64,000 nt of DNA, taken from NCBI GenBank assembly GCA_041725955.1, contig JBGRQE010000009.1, positions 20,174-84,173 on the forward strand. Direction: 5' to 3'. The notes beneath the pieces were generated by a model. That model saw only the letters and a list, made by a program, of their open reading frames with translations. It had not been told where the DNA came from and made no database searches. Within the stretch, counting starts at the first letter, position 1, and each line of letters begins with the position of its first letter. Origin of the DNA: JBGRPZ01 sp041725955 (lineage in GTDB: Bacteria > Bacteroidota > Bacteroidia > Bacteroidales > JBGRPZ01). This document shows positions 16,175 to 25,651 of the stretch, piece after piece. The position numbers and the translations under genes are program-made.

Positions 16175-18115
16175 ATGGCATATATTACCTTTCCAAAAAA
16201 AGACCTAATTAACCTGGAATTTGCATTGAAGCAAGAAGTATTGCGAGCAAATTGTGCAGGAGGATATTCAAATACAAGTATTGTTAATTGTAATACACGA
16301 AAATATCATGGTTTATTTGTTGTTCCACAACCTCAAATTGATCACGAAAATCATGTTCTTCTATCTTGTATTGACGAAACTATTACACAACAAAATGAAG
16401 AGTTTAACCTAGGATTGCATATGTACCCAAATGGATATTATCATCCTAAGGGACATAAGTATTTAAAGAGTTTTGAAATGGATCCTGTGCCCAAACATGT
16501 ATTTAGAGTGGGAGGGGTGCATATAAGCCGCGAAATTTTACTGCTTAGAAATGATGAACGATTACTGATTAAATACGAAATCCTAGATGCTCATTCTCCT
16601 GTTTTACTTCGAATTCGTCCTTTCTTGGCTTTTCGAAATGTGCATCGATTAAGTAAAGCAAATGTATATGTGGAAAAAAAATATGAGGAAGTAGAAAATG
16701 GTATAGCTTGTAGAATGTATGCAGGTTATTCAAAGCTCTTTATTCAGTGTAATAAGAAAGTTGCATATACTCATGTTCCTGACTGGTATTATAATTTAGA
16801 ATATATTCAGGAAAGAGACCGTGGTTATGATTTTCAAGAAGACTTGTTTGTTCCTGGATTTTTTGAAGTCGATTTAAAAAAAGGAGAATCCTTTATTGTT
16901 TCTGTGGGTTTAAGTGAAAGAAAAACATCTTCTTTTCAATCTATTTTTTCTCGAGAGCTTAAAAATAGAATTCCAAGAAAAGATTTTTATAGCTGTTTGC
17001 TTAATGCGGCAAGTCAGTTTATTGTAAAGAAGAATGGTAAAACAGAAGTTATTGCAGGATATCCGTGGTTTGGCCGTTGGGGTAGAGATACGTTTATTTC
17101 TTTGCCAGGATTAACTTTGGCTCAAGGTGATTTAAAGACTTGTAAATCAGTTTTAGATACGATGTCTTCTGAGCTAAGTGGTGCTTTGTTTCCCAACATT
17201 GGCCATGGAGCAGAAACTGCTTATAACTCTGTTGATGCTCCCTTATGGTATTTCTGGGCTGTTCAGCAATATTATCTCTCTTTGGGTGATGCATCAGTGA
17301 TTATTAAAGATTATGGAAAGAAGTTAAAGCAGATACTGACAGGTTTTAAGGAAGGTTCTCTGTATGGAATTCGGATGAATGAAGATCATTTAATTGAAGC
17401 AGGAGTGCCAGGTAAAGCTTTGACCTGGATGGATGCAATGGTTGAAGGTGAAGCTGTTACTCCTCGAAGAGGTTGTCCTGTGGAAATTAATGCCCTTTGG
17501 TATAATGCTGTTTGTTTTATGCTTGACTTAGCAAAAAGACAAGGAGATGATTCTTTTCTGAAAGAGTGGAATAATTATCCAAGATTGATTGCTAAATCGA
17601 TCTGTGATAAATTTTGGGATAAAGATCTTAATTATGTTGCAGATGTTGTTCAAGAAGATAAGCAAGATATGAGGGTAAGACCTAATATGATTTTCCTTGT
17701 TAGTCTTCCTTATAGTCCCATAACCGATGAAATGAAAAAAGGGATATTGGATAAGGTTGAACAAGAGTTATTAACTACCAGAGGTTTACGTACGCTATCC
17801 CCACAGCATTCCGATTATAAAGGAATATATAAAGGAGGACAAGAAGAACGCGATTGTGCGTATCATCAAGGAACTGTATGGCCATGGTTATTGGGTCATT
17901 TTTGTGAAGCTTACTTAAAACTTCATGGGAAGTCTGGAAAATCAAAAGTCGAGAAATTATATCTCGGTTTTGAGGATGTAATGAAAGAGGCTGGTATTGG
18001 TACTGTTTCTGAAATTTATGATGGAGATCCTCCTCATAATGCTAAAGGTGCTATAAGCCAAGCTTGGAGCGTAGCTGAATTGTTGCGAATTAAAAGCTTA
18101 CTTGATCAGTATTAG
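16175..18115 (+). CDS. Glycogen debranching enzyme (amylo-alpha-1,6-glucosidase type)
   Basis: This 646-residue cytoplasmic enzyme removes alpha-1,6 branches from glycogen. The N-terminal half is a beta domain (NTSIVNCNTRKYHGLFV is typical of bacterial GDE N-terminal domains). From about residue 290 an alpha/alpha barrel carries YPWFGRWGRDTFISLPG, a hallmark of the GDE C-terminal catalytic family, and ends with SQAWSVAELLR. Length fits the bacterial single-activity type. It opens a four-gene run with gaps of 15-25 bases, all acting on alpha-glucans. Confidence 0.9.
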   Translation: MAYITFPKKDLINLEFALKQEVLRANCAGGYSNTSIVNCNTRKYHGLFVVPQPQIDHENHVLLSCIDETITQQNEEFNLGLHMYPNGYYHPKGHKYLKSFEMDPVPKHVFRVGGVHISREILLLRNDERLLIKYEILDAHSPVLLRIRPFLAFRNVHRLSKANVYVEKKYEEVENGIACRMYAGYSKLFIQCNKKVAYTHVPDWYYNLEYIQERDRGYDFQEDLFVPGFFEVDLKKGESFIVSVGLSERKTSSFQSIFSRELKNRIPRKDFYSCLLNAASQFIVKKNGKTEVIAGYPWFGRWGRDTFISLPGLTLAQGDLKTCKSVLDTMSSELSGALFPNIGHGAETAYNSVDAPLWYFWAVQQYYLSLGDASVIIKDYGKKLKQILTGFKEGSLYGIRMNEDHLIEAGVPGKALTWMDAMVEGEAVTPRRGCPVEINALWYNAVCFMLDLAKRQGDDSFLKEWNNYPRLIAKSICDKFWDKDLNYVADVVQEDKQDMRVRPNMIFLVSLPYSPITDEMKKGILDKVEQELLTTRGLRTLSPQHSDYKGIYKGGQEERDCAYHQGTVWPWLLGHFCEAYLKLHGKSGKSKVEKLYLGFEDVMKEAGIGTVSEIYDGDPPHNAKGAISQAWSVAELLRIKSLLDQY

Positions 18116-18140
18116 AAATTAATTATTGAAAAATCATGTT

Positions 18141-19421
18141 ATGAAAGTCCTTATGTTTGGTTGGGAATTTCCTCCACATATTACAGGAGGTTTGGGAACA
18201 GCATGTTTTGGATTAACAAAAGGCTTGTTACAACAAAATGTTGAAGTAACATTTGTTGTTCCTAGAGCCTATGGAGATGAAGATCAGTCGGCTCTGAATT
18301 TAGTTAATGCAAGTAATATATATATAGATCTCGAAGATGGTCCCTATAAGGAATATTGGAAAAAGATTCATTATCTTGAAGTTCCTTCAGGGATAATCCC
18401 TTATGTTAGTCCTGAGCGATATAAAAAACATACTAAATATTCTACTGAGTGGCGAGATATTCCCAGCAGAGTTTTTTCTAAAAAATATGTTTTTTCAGGA
18501 AAATATACTCCTAATATATTAGAAGAAGTTGCACGATATGCTTTGATAGGATCTGCAATTGCTGCTCATGTAGATCATGATGTAATTCATGCTCACGATT
18601 GGTTGACTTATCCCGCAGGTATTGCTGCAGCAAAAGTTAGTGGAAAACCATTGGTAGTTCATATGCATGCTACCGAATTTGATCGCTCTGGAGAAAATGT
18701 AAATCAGGTAGTATTTGATATGGAGCGTGAAGGTATGATGGCTGCCGATCGAGTAATTGCTGTAAGTAATTTCACACGTAATATTGTTATTGAACGATAT
18801 GGGATTGATGCAGAAAAGGTGTTTACTGTTCATAATGCTGTAGAACCCTTACATGAAGATCAAAGCTTAATGTCTGTCAAAAGAAACCTACCCGAGAAAA
18901 TTGTTACTTTCCTAGGTAGAGTAACTTTTCAAAAAGGTCCTGATTATTTTGTAGAAGCAGCCCGAAAGATTTTAGACAAAGATTCTAATGTGCGTTTTGT
19001 AATGGCCGGACAAGGAGATATGCTGCCTAAAATTATACGAAGAGTTGCTCAATTAGGTATGGGTGATAAGTTTCATTTTACAGGTTTTTTAAAAGGTACT
19101 GAAGTAGAAAAACTTTTCTCTCTTACAGATGTTTTTGTAATGCCCTCTGTTTCAGAGCCGTTTGGTATTGTTCCTCTGGAGGCAATACGATCGAATGTTC
19201 CTGTTGTTATATCAAAACAATCTGGAGTGAGTGAAATATTAACTCACGCTCTAAAGGTTGACTTCTGGGATGTAGATGCTTTAGCTGATAATATTTATGG
19301 CCTTTGCCATTATAGTGCTCTTTCAAAAATGTTTCAGAAGTATGGAAAAAAAGAGGTGGAAAATTTGAAATGGGAAAATTCTGCCTTTAAGGTTAAGCAA
19401 GTTTATGAGTCAGTCATTTAG
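18141..19421 (+). CDS. GT4/GT5-like glycosyltransferase of the glycogen operon
   Basis: The ATG at 18141 is preferred to the in-frame TTG at 18126 because the product then starts MKVLMFGWEFPPHITGGLG, the usual beginning of this family; it gives 426 residues. The glycine-rich acceptor loop HITGGLG and the C-terminal donor site SEPFGIVPLEAI (E-x7-E pattern) show a retaining GT-B enzyme. In Bacteroidota this family sits beside glycogen debranching enzymes and GH57 amylases and is thought to build alpha-1,4-glucan; the donor is not proven. It lies 25 bases after the debranching enzyme gene. Confidence 0.85.
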   Translation: MKVLMFGWEFPPHITGGLGTACFGLTKGLLQQNVEVTFVVPRAYGDEDQSALNLVNASNIYIDLEDGPYKEYWKKIHYLEVPSGIIPYVSPERYKKHTKYSTEWRDIPSRVFSKKYVFSGKYTPNILEEVARYALIGSAIAAHVDHDVIHAHDWLTYPAGIAAAKVSGKPLVVHMHATEFDRSGENVNQVVFDMEREGMMAADRVIAVSNFTRNIVIERYGIDAEKVFTVHNAVEPLHEDQSLMSVKRNLPEKIVTFLGRVTFQKGPDYFVEAARKILDKDSNVRFVMAGQGDMLPKIIRRVAQLGMGDKFHFTGFLKGTEVEKLFSLTDVFVMPSVSEPFGIVPLEAIRSNVPVVISKQSGVSEILTHALKVDFWDVDALADNIYGLCHYSALSKMFQKYGKKEVENLKWENSAFKVKQVYESVI

Positions 19422-19436
19422 AAAAAAGAATTATTT

Positions 19437-20966
19437 ATGAAATCCATTTGTTTTTATTTCCAAGTTCACCAACCTTTTCGGCTAAAATCATATCGTTTCT
19501 TTGATATTGGCAGTCATGCCAATTATTTTGACGATTATACGAACTCATTTATCTTGAAAAGAGTAGCAGAGAAATGCTACCTTCCTATGAATAAATTATT
19601 ATTGGAATTGATACAACGATATGGTGATTCCTTTAAGGTGAGCTTTTCCATTTCGGGTATTGCTTTAGATCAATTTGAACTGTATTCAAAAGAAGTTTTG
19701 GATTCATTTAAAAAATTGGCAGATACCAAGTGTGTTGAATTTATATGTGAAACTTATTCTCACTCTCTTTCTTCTCTTAAGTCACCAGCAGAATTTCAGT
19801 CGCAAGTACTTAAACATAAAAACAGAATTCAATCTTTATTTGGTGTTGAATTAAAGACCTTCAGAAATACAGAGTTGATTTATTCTGATGAAATTGGTGA
19901 AATGGTTGCCAATATGGGGTTTAATACGATGTTGTCTGAAGGGGCAAAGCATGTTTTAGGATGGAAAAGTCCAAACTTTCTTTATTGTAATGCAAGGAAT
20001 CCGAAACTAAAATTACTACTCAAAAATTTCAGATTGAGTGATGATATAGCTTTTCGTTTCGGACAAAGAAACTGGCCGGAATGGCCTTTAACAGCAGAAA
20101 AGTTTTCTCACTGGCTTGCAAATACAGATACCGATCAGGAGGTTGTTAATCTGTTTATGGATTATGAAACATTTGGAGAGCATCAATGGGCAGATACAGG
20201 AATCTTTGATTTTTTCCGAGCTTTACCTTCTCAGGTATTTAGACATACAAAGTTTGGCTTTCATACTCCTTCAGAAGTATCAAAATTGATACAACCTGTA
20301 GGTTCATTGCATGTCCCTTACCCCATATCATGGGCAGATGAGGAAAGAGATTTGACTGCTTGGCTTGGCAATGAACTTCAAAATGAAGCTTTTGATAAAT
20401 TGTATGAATTGGAAGATAAGGTGAGAGCATGTAATGATCCCGATATTACTTATGATTGGGAAAGATTACAAACTTCCGACCACTTCTACTATATGTGTAC
20501 AAAGTGGTTTAGTGATGGTGATGTGCATAAATATTTTAACCATTATAGTACTCCTTATGAGGCTTTTATTAACTATATGAATGTTTTGGCAGATTTTACT
20601 CTTCGCATTGAAAAGAAGTTAATCGAACAAAGAGAGAATCTTGATAAACCCAAAACCGGTTCAGGCCCTTTAAATAGAGATAACTCTAAGCCACGAAAAG
20701 AGAATTGTAAATTTTCTGATTTTGATAAACTACCTGATCATATAATCAAATCGATAATCAAAGTGGTGGATATTGAAAAGATACATCCTGTATTTGATGA
20801 AAATCATCAGCATATCGTAAATAAATTTCTTCATAATATGGAAGGAGAAGCAAAAAGAACTTTTCTGGAAAGATTAAATGAAGAAAAAGATCAGGGACAG
20901 TATTCTTCAACTGATAAAGAGGAAATAAAAGCCCACTTAATAAACTTAGTAGCTGAACTTTCATAA
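19437..20966 (+). CDS. GH57 family alpha-amylase/glucanotransferase-like enzyme
   Basis: This 509-residue protein begins MKSICFYFQVHQPFRL, the HQPxR opening of GH57. The presumed nucleophile glutamate lies in FRNTELIYSDEIGE and the acid/base aspartate in LFMDYETFGEHQW, both at family-typical places in the distorted barrel. No signal peptide is visible, so it acts in the cytoplasm on glycogen or malto-oligosaccharides. The last 100 residues are charged and helical and lie outside the catalytic domain. It sits 15 bases after the GT gene and 20 before the synthase/phosphorylase fusion. Confidence 0.9.
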   Translation: MKSICFYFQVHQPFRLKSYRFFDIGSHANYFDDYTNSFILKRVAEKCYLPMNKLLLELIQRYGDSFKVSFSISGIALDQFELYSKEVLDSFKKLADTKCVEFICETYSHSLSSLKSPAEFQSQVLKHKNRIQSLFGVELKTFRNTELIYSDEIGEMVANMGFNTMLSEGAKHVLGWKSPNFLYCNARNPKLKLLLKNFRLSDDIAFRFGQRNWPEWPLTAEKFSHWLANTDTDQEVVNLFMDYETFGEHQWADTGIFDFFRALPSQVFRHTKFGFHTPSEVSKLIQPVGSLHVPYPISWADEERDLTAWLGNELQNEAFDKLYELEDKVRACNDPDITYDWERLQTSDHFYYMCTKWFSDGDVHKYFNHYSTPYEAFINYMNVLADFTLRIEKKLIEQRENLDKPKTGSGPLNRDNSKPRKENCKFSDFDKLPDHIIKSIIKVVDIEKIHPVFDENHQHIVNKFLHNMEGEAKRTFLERLNEEKDQGQYSSTDKEEIKAHLINLVAELS

Positions 20967-20986
20967 ACTTTGAAAAATTTTCCAAA

Positions 20987-23900
20987 ATGGATTCAAAAAA
21001 TAAATATCAAAATCCCGATTACATTTTTGAAGTGAGTTGGGAGATATGTAATAAAGTAGGAGGTATATATACAGTTCTTTCTACTAAGGCATTATCGATA
21101 AAAGAAAAGTTGGGAAGGAAATATATTCTTATTGGACCAGATGTTTGGAAAGAAACAAGCCAGAATCCCGATTTTGTTGAAGACCATAGTATTATGCAAG
21201 GTTGGCGATCTATGGCAGAAGCTGAAGGTTTGTCTGTAAGAATTGGACGATGGAAAATTGTTGGAGAACCTATTGTAATTCTTGTTGATTTTACCACTTA
21301 TTTTTCACAGAAAGATGAAATTTTCTCCAAATACTGGGAGAAATATAAGTTGGATTCTATATACGGACAGTGGGATTATGTCGAACCTGCTCTATTTGGA
21401 CATGCAGCAGCAAAGGTTATAGAAAGCTACTATAAGTATAAATTATCGGCTTCTGATAAGTTAATTGCTCATTTTCACGAGTGGATGACAGGTACAGGGG
21501 TGTTGTATTTAAATGAACATATTCCTCAAGCCGGAACTGTATTTACTACTCATGCAACTGTTTTGGGAAGATCTATTGCGGGTAATATGTTGCCTTTATA
21601 CAATAAGATGAATACCTATGATCCTAAAAATGCTGCAACTCAGTTTAATGTAACCTCTAAATTTTCACTTGAATTTTTGTCTGCAAAATTTGCAGATGCA
21701 TTTACTACAGTAAGTGATATTACCAATAACGAATGTGTTCATTTCCTGCAAAAACCTGTTGATGTTGTTACAGAAAATGGATTTGAAGATGATTTTGTTC
21801 CTCACGGTCATGATTTTATCGAGAAAAGAAAAAGTGCTCGTGATGTATTATTGAAGGTTGGGAGAGGATTGTTAAATCAAGATATCTCTTCTGACGCTAT
21901 ACTGGTTATTAATAGTGGTCGCTATGAGTTTTTTAATAAAGGAATTGATGTCTTTATTGAAGCTCTTGGTAAAATGAATAAGCAAGAAGATTTAGAAAAA
22001 ACTATCATTGCTTATATTACCGTTCCTGCCCATCAAATAGGTGTTGACCAGGAGCTTGTTCGTAGATTATCTCAGATAGACTACTCAAAACCTTTTTCGC
22101 AAAAATATCTTACTCATGGGCTTTTTGATGAAAAAAATGATCCATGTATTAAAGCTTTCGCTAAAGCAGGTCTGTTAAATAGACCCGAAGATAAGGTGAA
22201 AGTTGTTTTTGTTCCAGCTTATTTAAATGGAGATGATGGCCTATTTAACCAGTCGTACTATGATTTATTAATTGGTTTTGATATTTCGGTATTTCCATCA
22301 TATTACGAACCTTGGGGATATACTCCACTCGAAAGTGTTGCCTTTAGTATTCCTACAATTACTACTACTCTTGCTGGTTTTGGTTTATGGGTAGAGAATA
22401 ATTATCCTCAGAAATATAATGCTGTAGAGGTTATTGATCGTAATGATACAAACTCGACTGAAGTAGCTGATAAAATTGCTGACATTCTAGTTAAATTTTC
22501 CGGACTCAAGGCGGATCAACTTAAATTAGTTGCCAAAGAAGCCCGTCAGATTAGTGAAAAGGCTTTATGGGATCATATGATTAAGAAATACTGGGAAGCA
22601 TATGACTTTGCTATTAGAAAGGCATCTTCTCGTTTTGATCAGTATAAGCATAAGCATATTCTTCCTACTCATCTTAGAAATTATAAGAGTTATAAGCTGT
22701 CAAAACCTTCGTGGAAAAATATTAGTATTAAGCCAAATATTCCAGATCAGATTAGAGGTCTTTCTCGTTTGGCCAGCAATTTATGGTGGTCCTGGAATTT
22801 GGAAGCAGAAAACTTATTTCAGTCTATTGATGAAAATCTATGGTACGAATCCAATCGCAATCCGAAGATATTACTGGAAAGGTTAAATTATGATACATTG
22901 ATTCGTTTATCTCAAGACTCTGTTTTTGTACAACGACTAAATGTAATCGAGAAGAAGTTTTCTGATTATATGGCCGCTAGGCATAAAGCCACTGGTCCTA
23001 AAATCGCATACTTTAGTATGGAATATGGCCTTCATGATAGTATACGTATATATTCTGGAGGCCTAGGTGTTTTGGCAGGAGATTACCTAAAGCAAGCAAG
23101 TGATAGTAATAAAAATATGATTGCTGTTGGTCTTGTATATCGTTTTGGATACTTCCGTCAAAGCATAAATCATCGAGGAGAACAGGAAAGTTTATATCCT
23201 TCACAGCGATCAGCCAATTTGCCTATTGAACCTGTAAAAGACAAGTATAATGATTGGTTGACCGTTCAGGTTGCTTTACCTGGGCGTTTATTACATGCCA
23301 AGGTATGGAAATGTAGTGTAGGTAGAGTATCCCTTTATTTGATGGATACCGACTGTGACGAAAATAATGTAAAAGATAGAGCAATTACGCATAACCTATA
23401 TGGTGGTGATTGGGAAAATAGGTTTAAACAAGAGCTATTGCTAGGTGTCGGAGGAATTAGACTCTTAAATGCTTTGGGTCATGAGCCTGAAATTTACCAC
23501 TGTAATGAAGGTCATGCTGCTTTTATTGGAATAGAAAGATTAAGGGAATTGATAGAAGAAAAAGGTAATTCTTTCAATGAAGCTTTAGAGGTTGTTCGAT
23601 CAACAAATCTTTTTACAACTCATACGCCAGTACCTGCAGGGCATGATTCTTTTGAGGAAACCGTTCTTCGAACATATATTCCTCATTATGCCGAACGACT
23701 AAATTTAACATGGGAACAGTTTATGAATCTGGGAAGATTTGTCCCTAATGATAAGAATCAAAAGTTTAGTATGAGTGTTCTTGCTGCTCGTTTATCGCAG
23801 GAGGTAAATGGAGTAAGTATGATTCATGGTCGTGTAAGTCGTGAGATGTTCCATTCTTTATATCCAGGATATTATCCTGAGGAAATACATATCGGACATG

Positions 23901-25240
23901 TAACCAATTCCATTCACCTACCTACATGGCTAGCTCAAGAGTGGTATTATTTATTCCACCAAAAATATGGAGATGATTTCTTCAAAAATCAGGATGATGC
24001 AGAGATATGGGATTATGTAAATAATATTCCTGACGAGTCTGTATGGACTGTACGAAGAAGATTGAAGCGTGAGCTGTTTAAGTATATTAAATATAAGCTT
24101 CATGCAGATATGACAAAACGACAAGAGAGTCCTAAGTTGATTATTAAGACAATGGAGAGTTTTGATGATCGAACTCTTACCATTGGATTTGCTCGTCGTT
24201 TTGCTACTTATAAGCGTGCTTATCTGCTTTTCTCTAATCTTAAACGTTTGGAGCGAATTGTAAATCGAAAGAAACGTCCCGTTCAATTTGTGTTTGCAGG
24301 AAAGGCGCATCCAAATGATAAGGCGGGTCAAGATTTGATTCGTAAGATTATTGAAGTTTCAAAGCGACCAGAATTTGTTGGAAAGATCATCTTCCTTGAA
24401 GATTACAGTATGGAGATGGCCAAAAAACTGGTTCATGGAGTAGATGTTTGGTTGAATACACCAACATATCCTATGGAAGCATCTGGAACTAGCGGTATGA
24501 AGGCTATTATGAATGGTGTTTTGAACTTAAGTGTTTTGGACGGCTGGTGGGCTGAAGGTTATCAGCCTGATGCTGGTTGGGCAATTCGTGAAGCAGAATT
24601 AGGTGCTAATCCGAATTTCCAGAATGAATTAGATGCAGAGATATTATATAATCTTATAGAAGACGATTTGATTCCTCATTTCTATTATCGAAATGAAAAT
24701 GGAATTCCAGAAAATTGGGTTCGATTTATAAAGAAATCAATGAGTGGTATTGCTCCAACATTCACCATGAAGCGTATGCTTGACGAATATTATACCAAAT
24801 TCTACAGGCCTATGCATAAACGATACCAATCTTTGCATGCGAATGAATTTGAGAAGATGCATGATATTGTGAAGTGGAAGAATTCAATCCGTAAGGTTTG
24901 GGACTCACTGGAAGTGTTTGATGTTGAGTTTCCTGAAACCAATGAGGATAACTTGGTTCTTGGAGATAAATTTATAGCAAATGTAATTCTCAAGTCACCT
25001 GAAATAGATCCTGAATATCTAAGGGTTGAAGTTATTATAGGTCATGCTGATGGTGTTCGTGTAGACAGAATTTTACGAACATTCGAAATGAATTTGGAAA
25101 AACAAGATGGTGATGAATTGACTTATCGTTTTGAGACCATCCTTGACCATGCTGGTGAATATCGTTATGCTGTTCGGATTTATCCATACAGAAATGATCT
25201 GCCTCACAGAATGGATTTCCCACTTTTAAAGTGGATTTAA
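20987..25240 (+). CDS. Fused GT3 glycogen synthase and GT35 alpha-glucan phosphorylase
   Basis: This 1417-residue protein joins two opposing activities. Residues 1-560 are a GT3 (animal/yeast-type) glycogen synthase: EVSWEICNKVGGIYTVLSTK at the N-terminus and SYYEPWGYTPLES at the donor site. After a short linker, a phosphorylase N-terminal domain (SNLWWSWNLEAENLF) leads into a GT35 domain with ACTFS-like substrate segments (HCNEGHAAF, TTHTPVPAGHD) and the pyridoxal-phosphate lysine Lys1172 (EASGTSGMKAIMNG). About 120 C-terminal residues form an extra beta domain. GT3 enzymes use UDP-glucose, which fits the lack of glgC nearby. The same fusion is known in Bacteroidota. No frameshift is seen at the junction. 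Confidence 0.9.
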   Translation: MDSKNKYQNPDYIFEVSWEICNKVGGIYTVLSTKALSIKEKLGRKYILIGPDVWKETSQNPDFVEDHSIMQGWRSMAEAEGLSVRIGRWKIVGEPIVILVDFTTYFSQKDEIFSKYWEKYKLDSIYGQWDYVEPALFGHAAAKVIESYYKYKLSASDKLIAHFHEWMTGTGVLYLNEHIPQAGTVFTTHATVLGRSIAGNMLPLYNKMNTYDPKNAATQFNVTSKFSLEFLSAKFADAFTTVSDITNNECVHFLQKPVDVVTENGFEDDFVPHGHDFIEKRKSARDVLLKVGRGLLNQDISSDAILVINSGRYEFFNKGIDVFIEALGKMNKQEDLEKTIIAYITVPAHQIGVDQELVRRLSQIDYSKPFSQKYLTHGLFDEKNDPCIKAFAKAGLLNRPEDKVKVVFVPAYLNGDDGLFNQSYYDLLIGFDISVFPSYYEPWGYTPLESVAFSIPTITTTLAGFGLWVENNYPQKYNAVEVIDRNDTNSTEVADKIADILVKFSGLKADQLKLVAKEARQISEKALWDHMIKKYWEAYDFAIRKASSRFDQYKHKHILPTHLRNYKSYKLSKPSWKNISIKPNIPDQIRGLSRLASNLWWSWNLEAENLFQSIDENLWYESNRNPKILLERLNYDTLIRLSQDSVFVQRLNVIEKKFSDYMAARHKATGPKIAYFSMEYGLHDSIRIYSGGLGVLAGDYLKQASDSNKNMIAVGLVYRFGYFRQSINHRGEQESLYPSQRSANLPIEPVKDKYNDWLTVQVALPGRLLHAKVWKCSVGRVSLYLMDTDCDENNVKDRAITHNLYGGDWENRFKQELLLGVGGIRLLNALGHEPEIYHCNEGHAAFIGIERLRELIEEKGNSFNEALEVVRSTNLFTTHTPVPAGHDSFEETVLRTYIPHYAERLNLTWEQFMNLGRFVPNDKNQKFSMSVLAARLSQEVNGVSMIHGRVSREMFHSLYPGYYPEEIHIGHVTNSIHLPTWLAQEWYYLFHQKYGDDFFKNQDDAEIWDYVNNIPDESVWTVRRRLKRELFKYIKYKLHADMTKRQESPKLIIKTMESFDDRTLTIGFARRFATYKRAYLLFSNLKRLERIVNRKKRPVQFVFAGKAHPNDKAGQDLIRKIIEVSKRPEFVGKIIFLEDYSMEMAKKLVHGVDVWLNTPTYPMEASGTSGMKAIMNGVLNLSVLDGWWAEGYQPDAGWAIREAELGANPNFQNELDAEILYNLIEDDLIPHFYYRNENGIPENWVRFIKKSMSGIAPTFTMKRMLDEYYTKFYRPMHKRYQSLHANEFEKMHDIVKWKNSIRKVWDSLEVFDVEFPETNEDNLVLGDKFIANVILKSPEIDPEYLRVEVIIGHADGVRVDRILRTFEMNLEKQDGDELTYRFETILDHAGEYRYAVRIYPYRNDLPHRMDFPLLKWI

Positions 25241-25262
25241 ACCGCAATTGGCGTAGAGAAAT

Positions 25263-25298
25263 AGAGGCTGTCCTTTTTGGGCAGCCTCTGTTTTATTT
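25263..25298 (+). terminator. Terminator closing the glycogen operon
   Basis: AGAGGCTG-T-CC pairs with GG-G-CAGCCTCT across a five-T loop and is followed by GTTTTATTTTATT. It abuts the stop codon of the convergent MIF-like gene and may serve both strands. Confidence 0.85.
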
Positions 25299-25642
25299 TA
25301 TTGAGCGAAAGTTTTTTTGTTCCACCCCCACATATGTCTTTCCCCATGGGCGAATTCAATATATATTCTGTTAGGAGAAATATTGAGTTCGTCAGAGAAA
25401 AAGCTACATAATGACTTTGAATATTCTTCAGTTTTTGTTTCGTCTAAACTCAGCGATTTTAACTCAAGGTATAAACAAGGCTCTGGGCTTTGAGCAAAGA
25501 ACATATCTGATGATTCTTCAAAATGAATCATAACATAGGACTGCTCTTTATTTAAGATTTTTGCTATTCTGGCCGAAGCCTTTTCCATTAGCTTTTCCTT
25601 GTCCTTAGACTTAATATTGGTTTGTATCTTCAAATAAGGCAT
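25298..25642 (-). CDS. MIF/phenylpyruvate tautomerase-like protein
   Basis: This 114-residue protein starts MPYLKIQTN; after methionine removal Pro2 becomes the N-terminal catalytic base of the tautomerase superfamily. The order of strands and helices and the segment NISPNRIYIEFAHGERHMWGWN match the macrophage migration inhibitory factor family (NxxxNRIYI...W.WN). It should be a small cytoplasmic trimer; its natural substrate is unknown. It lies 9 bases downstream of the hexosaminidase gene on the same transcript, a link with no obvious metabolic sense. Confidence 0.85.
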   Translation of the reverse strand: MPYLKIQTNIKSKDKEKLMEKASARIAKILNKEQSYVMIHFEESSDMFFAQSPEPCLYLELKSLSLDETKTEEYSKSLCSFFSDELNISPNRIYIEFAHGERHMWGWNKKTFAQ

Positions 25643-25651
25643 GGTAATACT

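Noticed and set aside
18519..18833. Minus-strand reading frame of 104 residues
   Set aside because: It lies wholly inside the GT4 gene on the opposite strand, and its composition is that of a mirrored gene.
23951..24331. Minus-strand reading frame of 126 residues
   Set aside because: It is an antisense shadow within the phosphorylase domain, whose conserved motifs support the plus strand.
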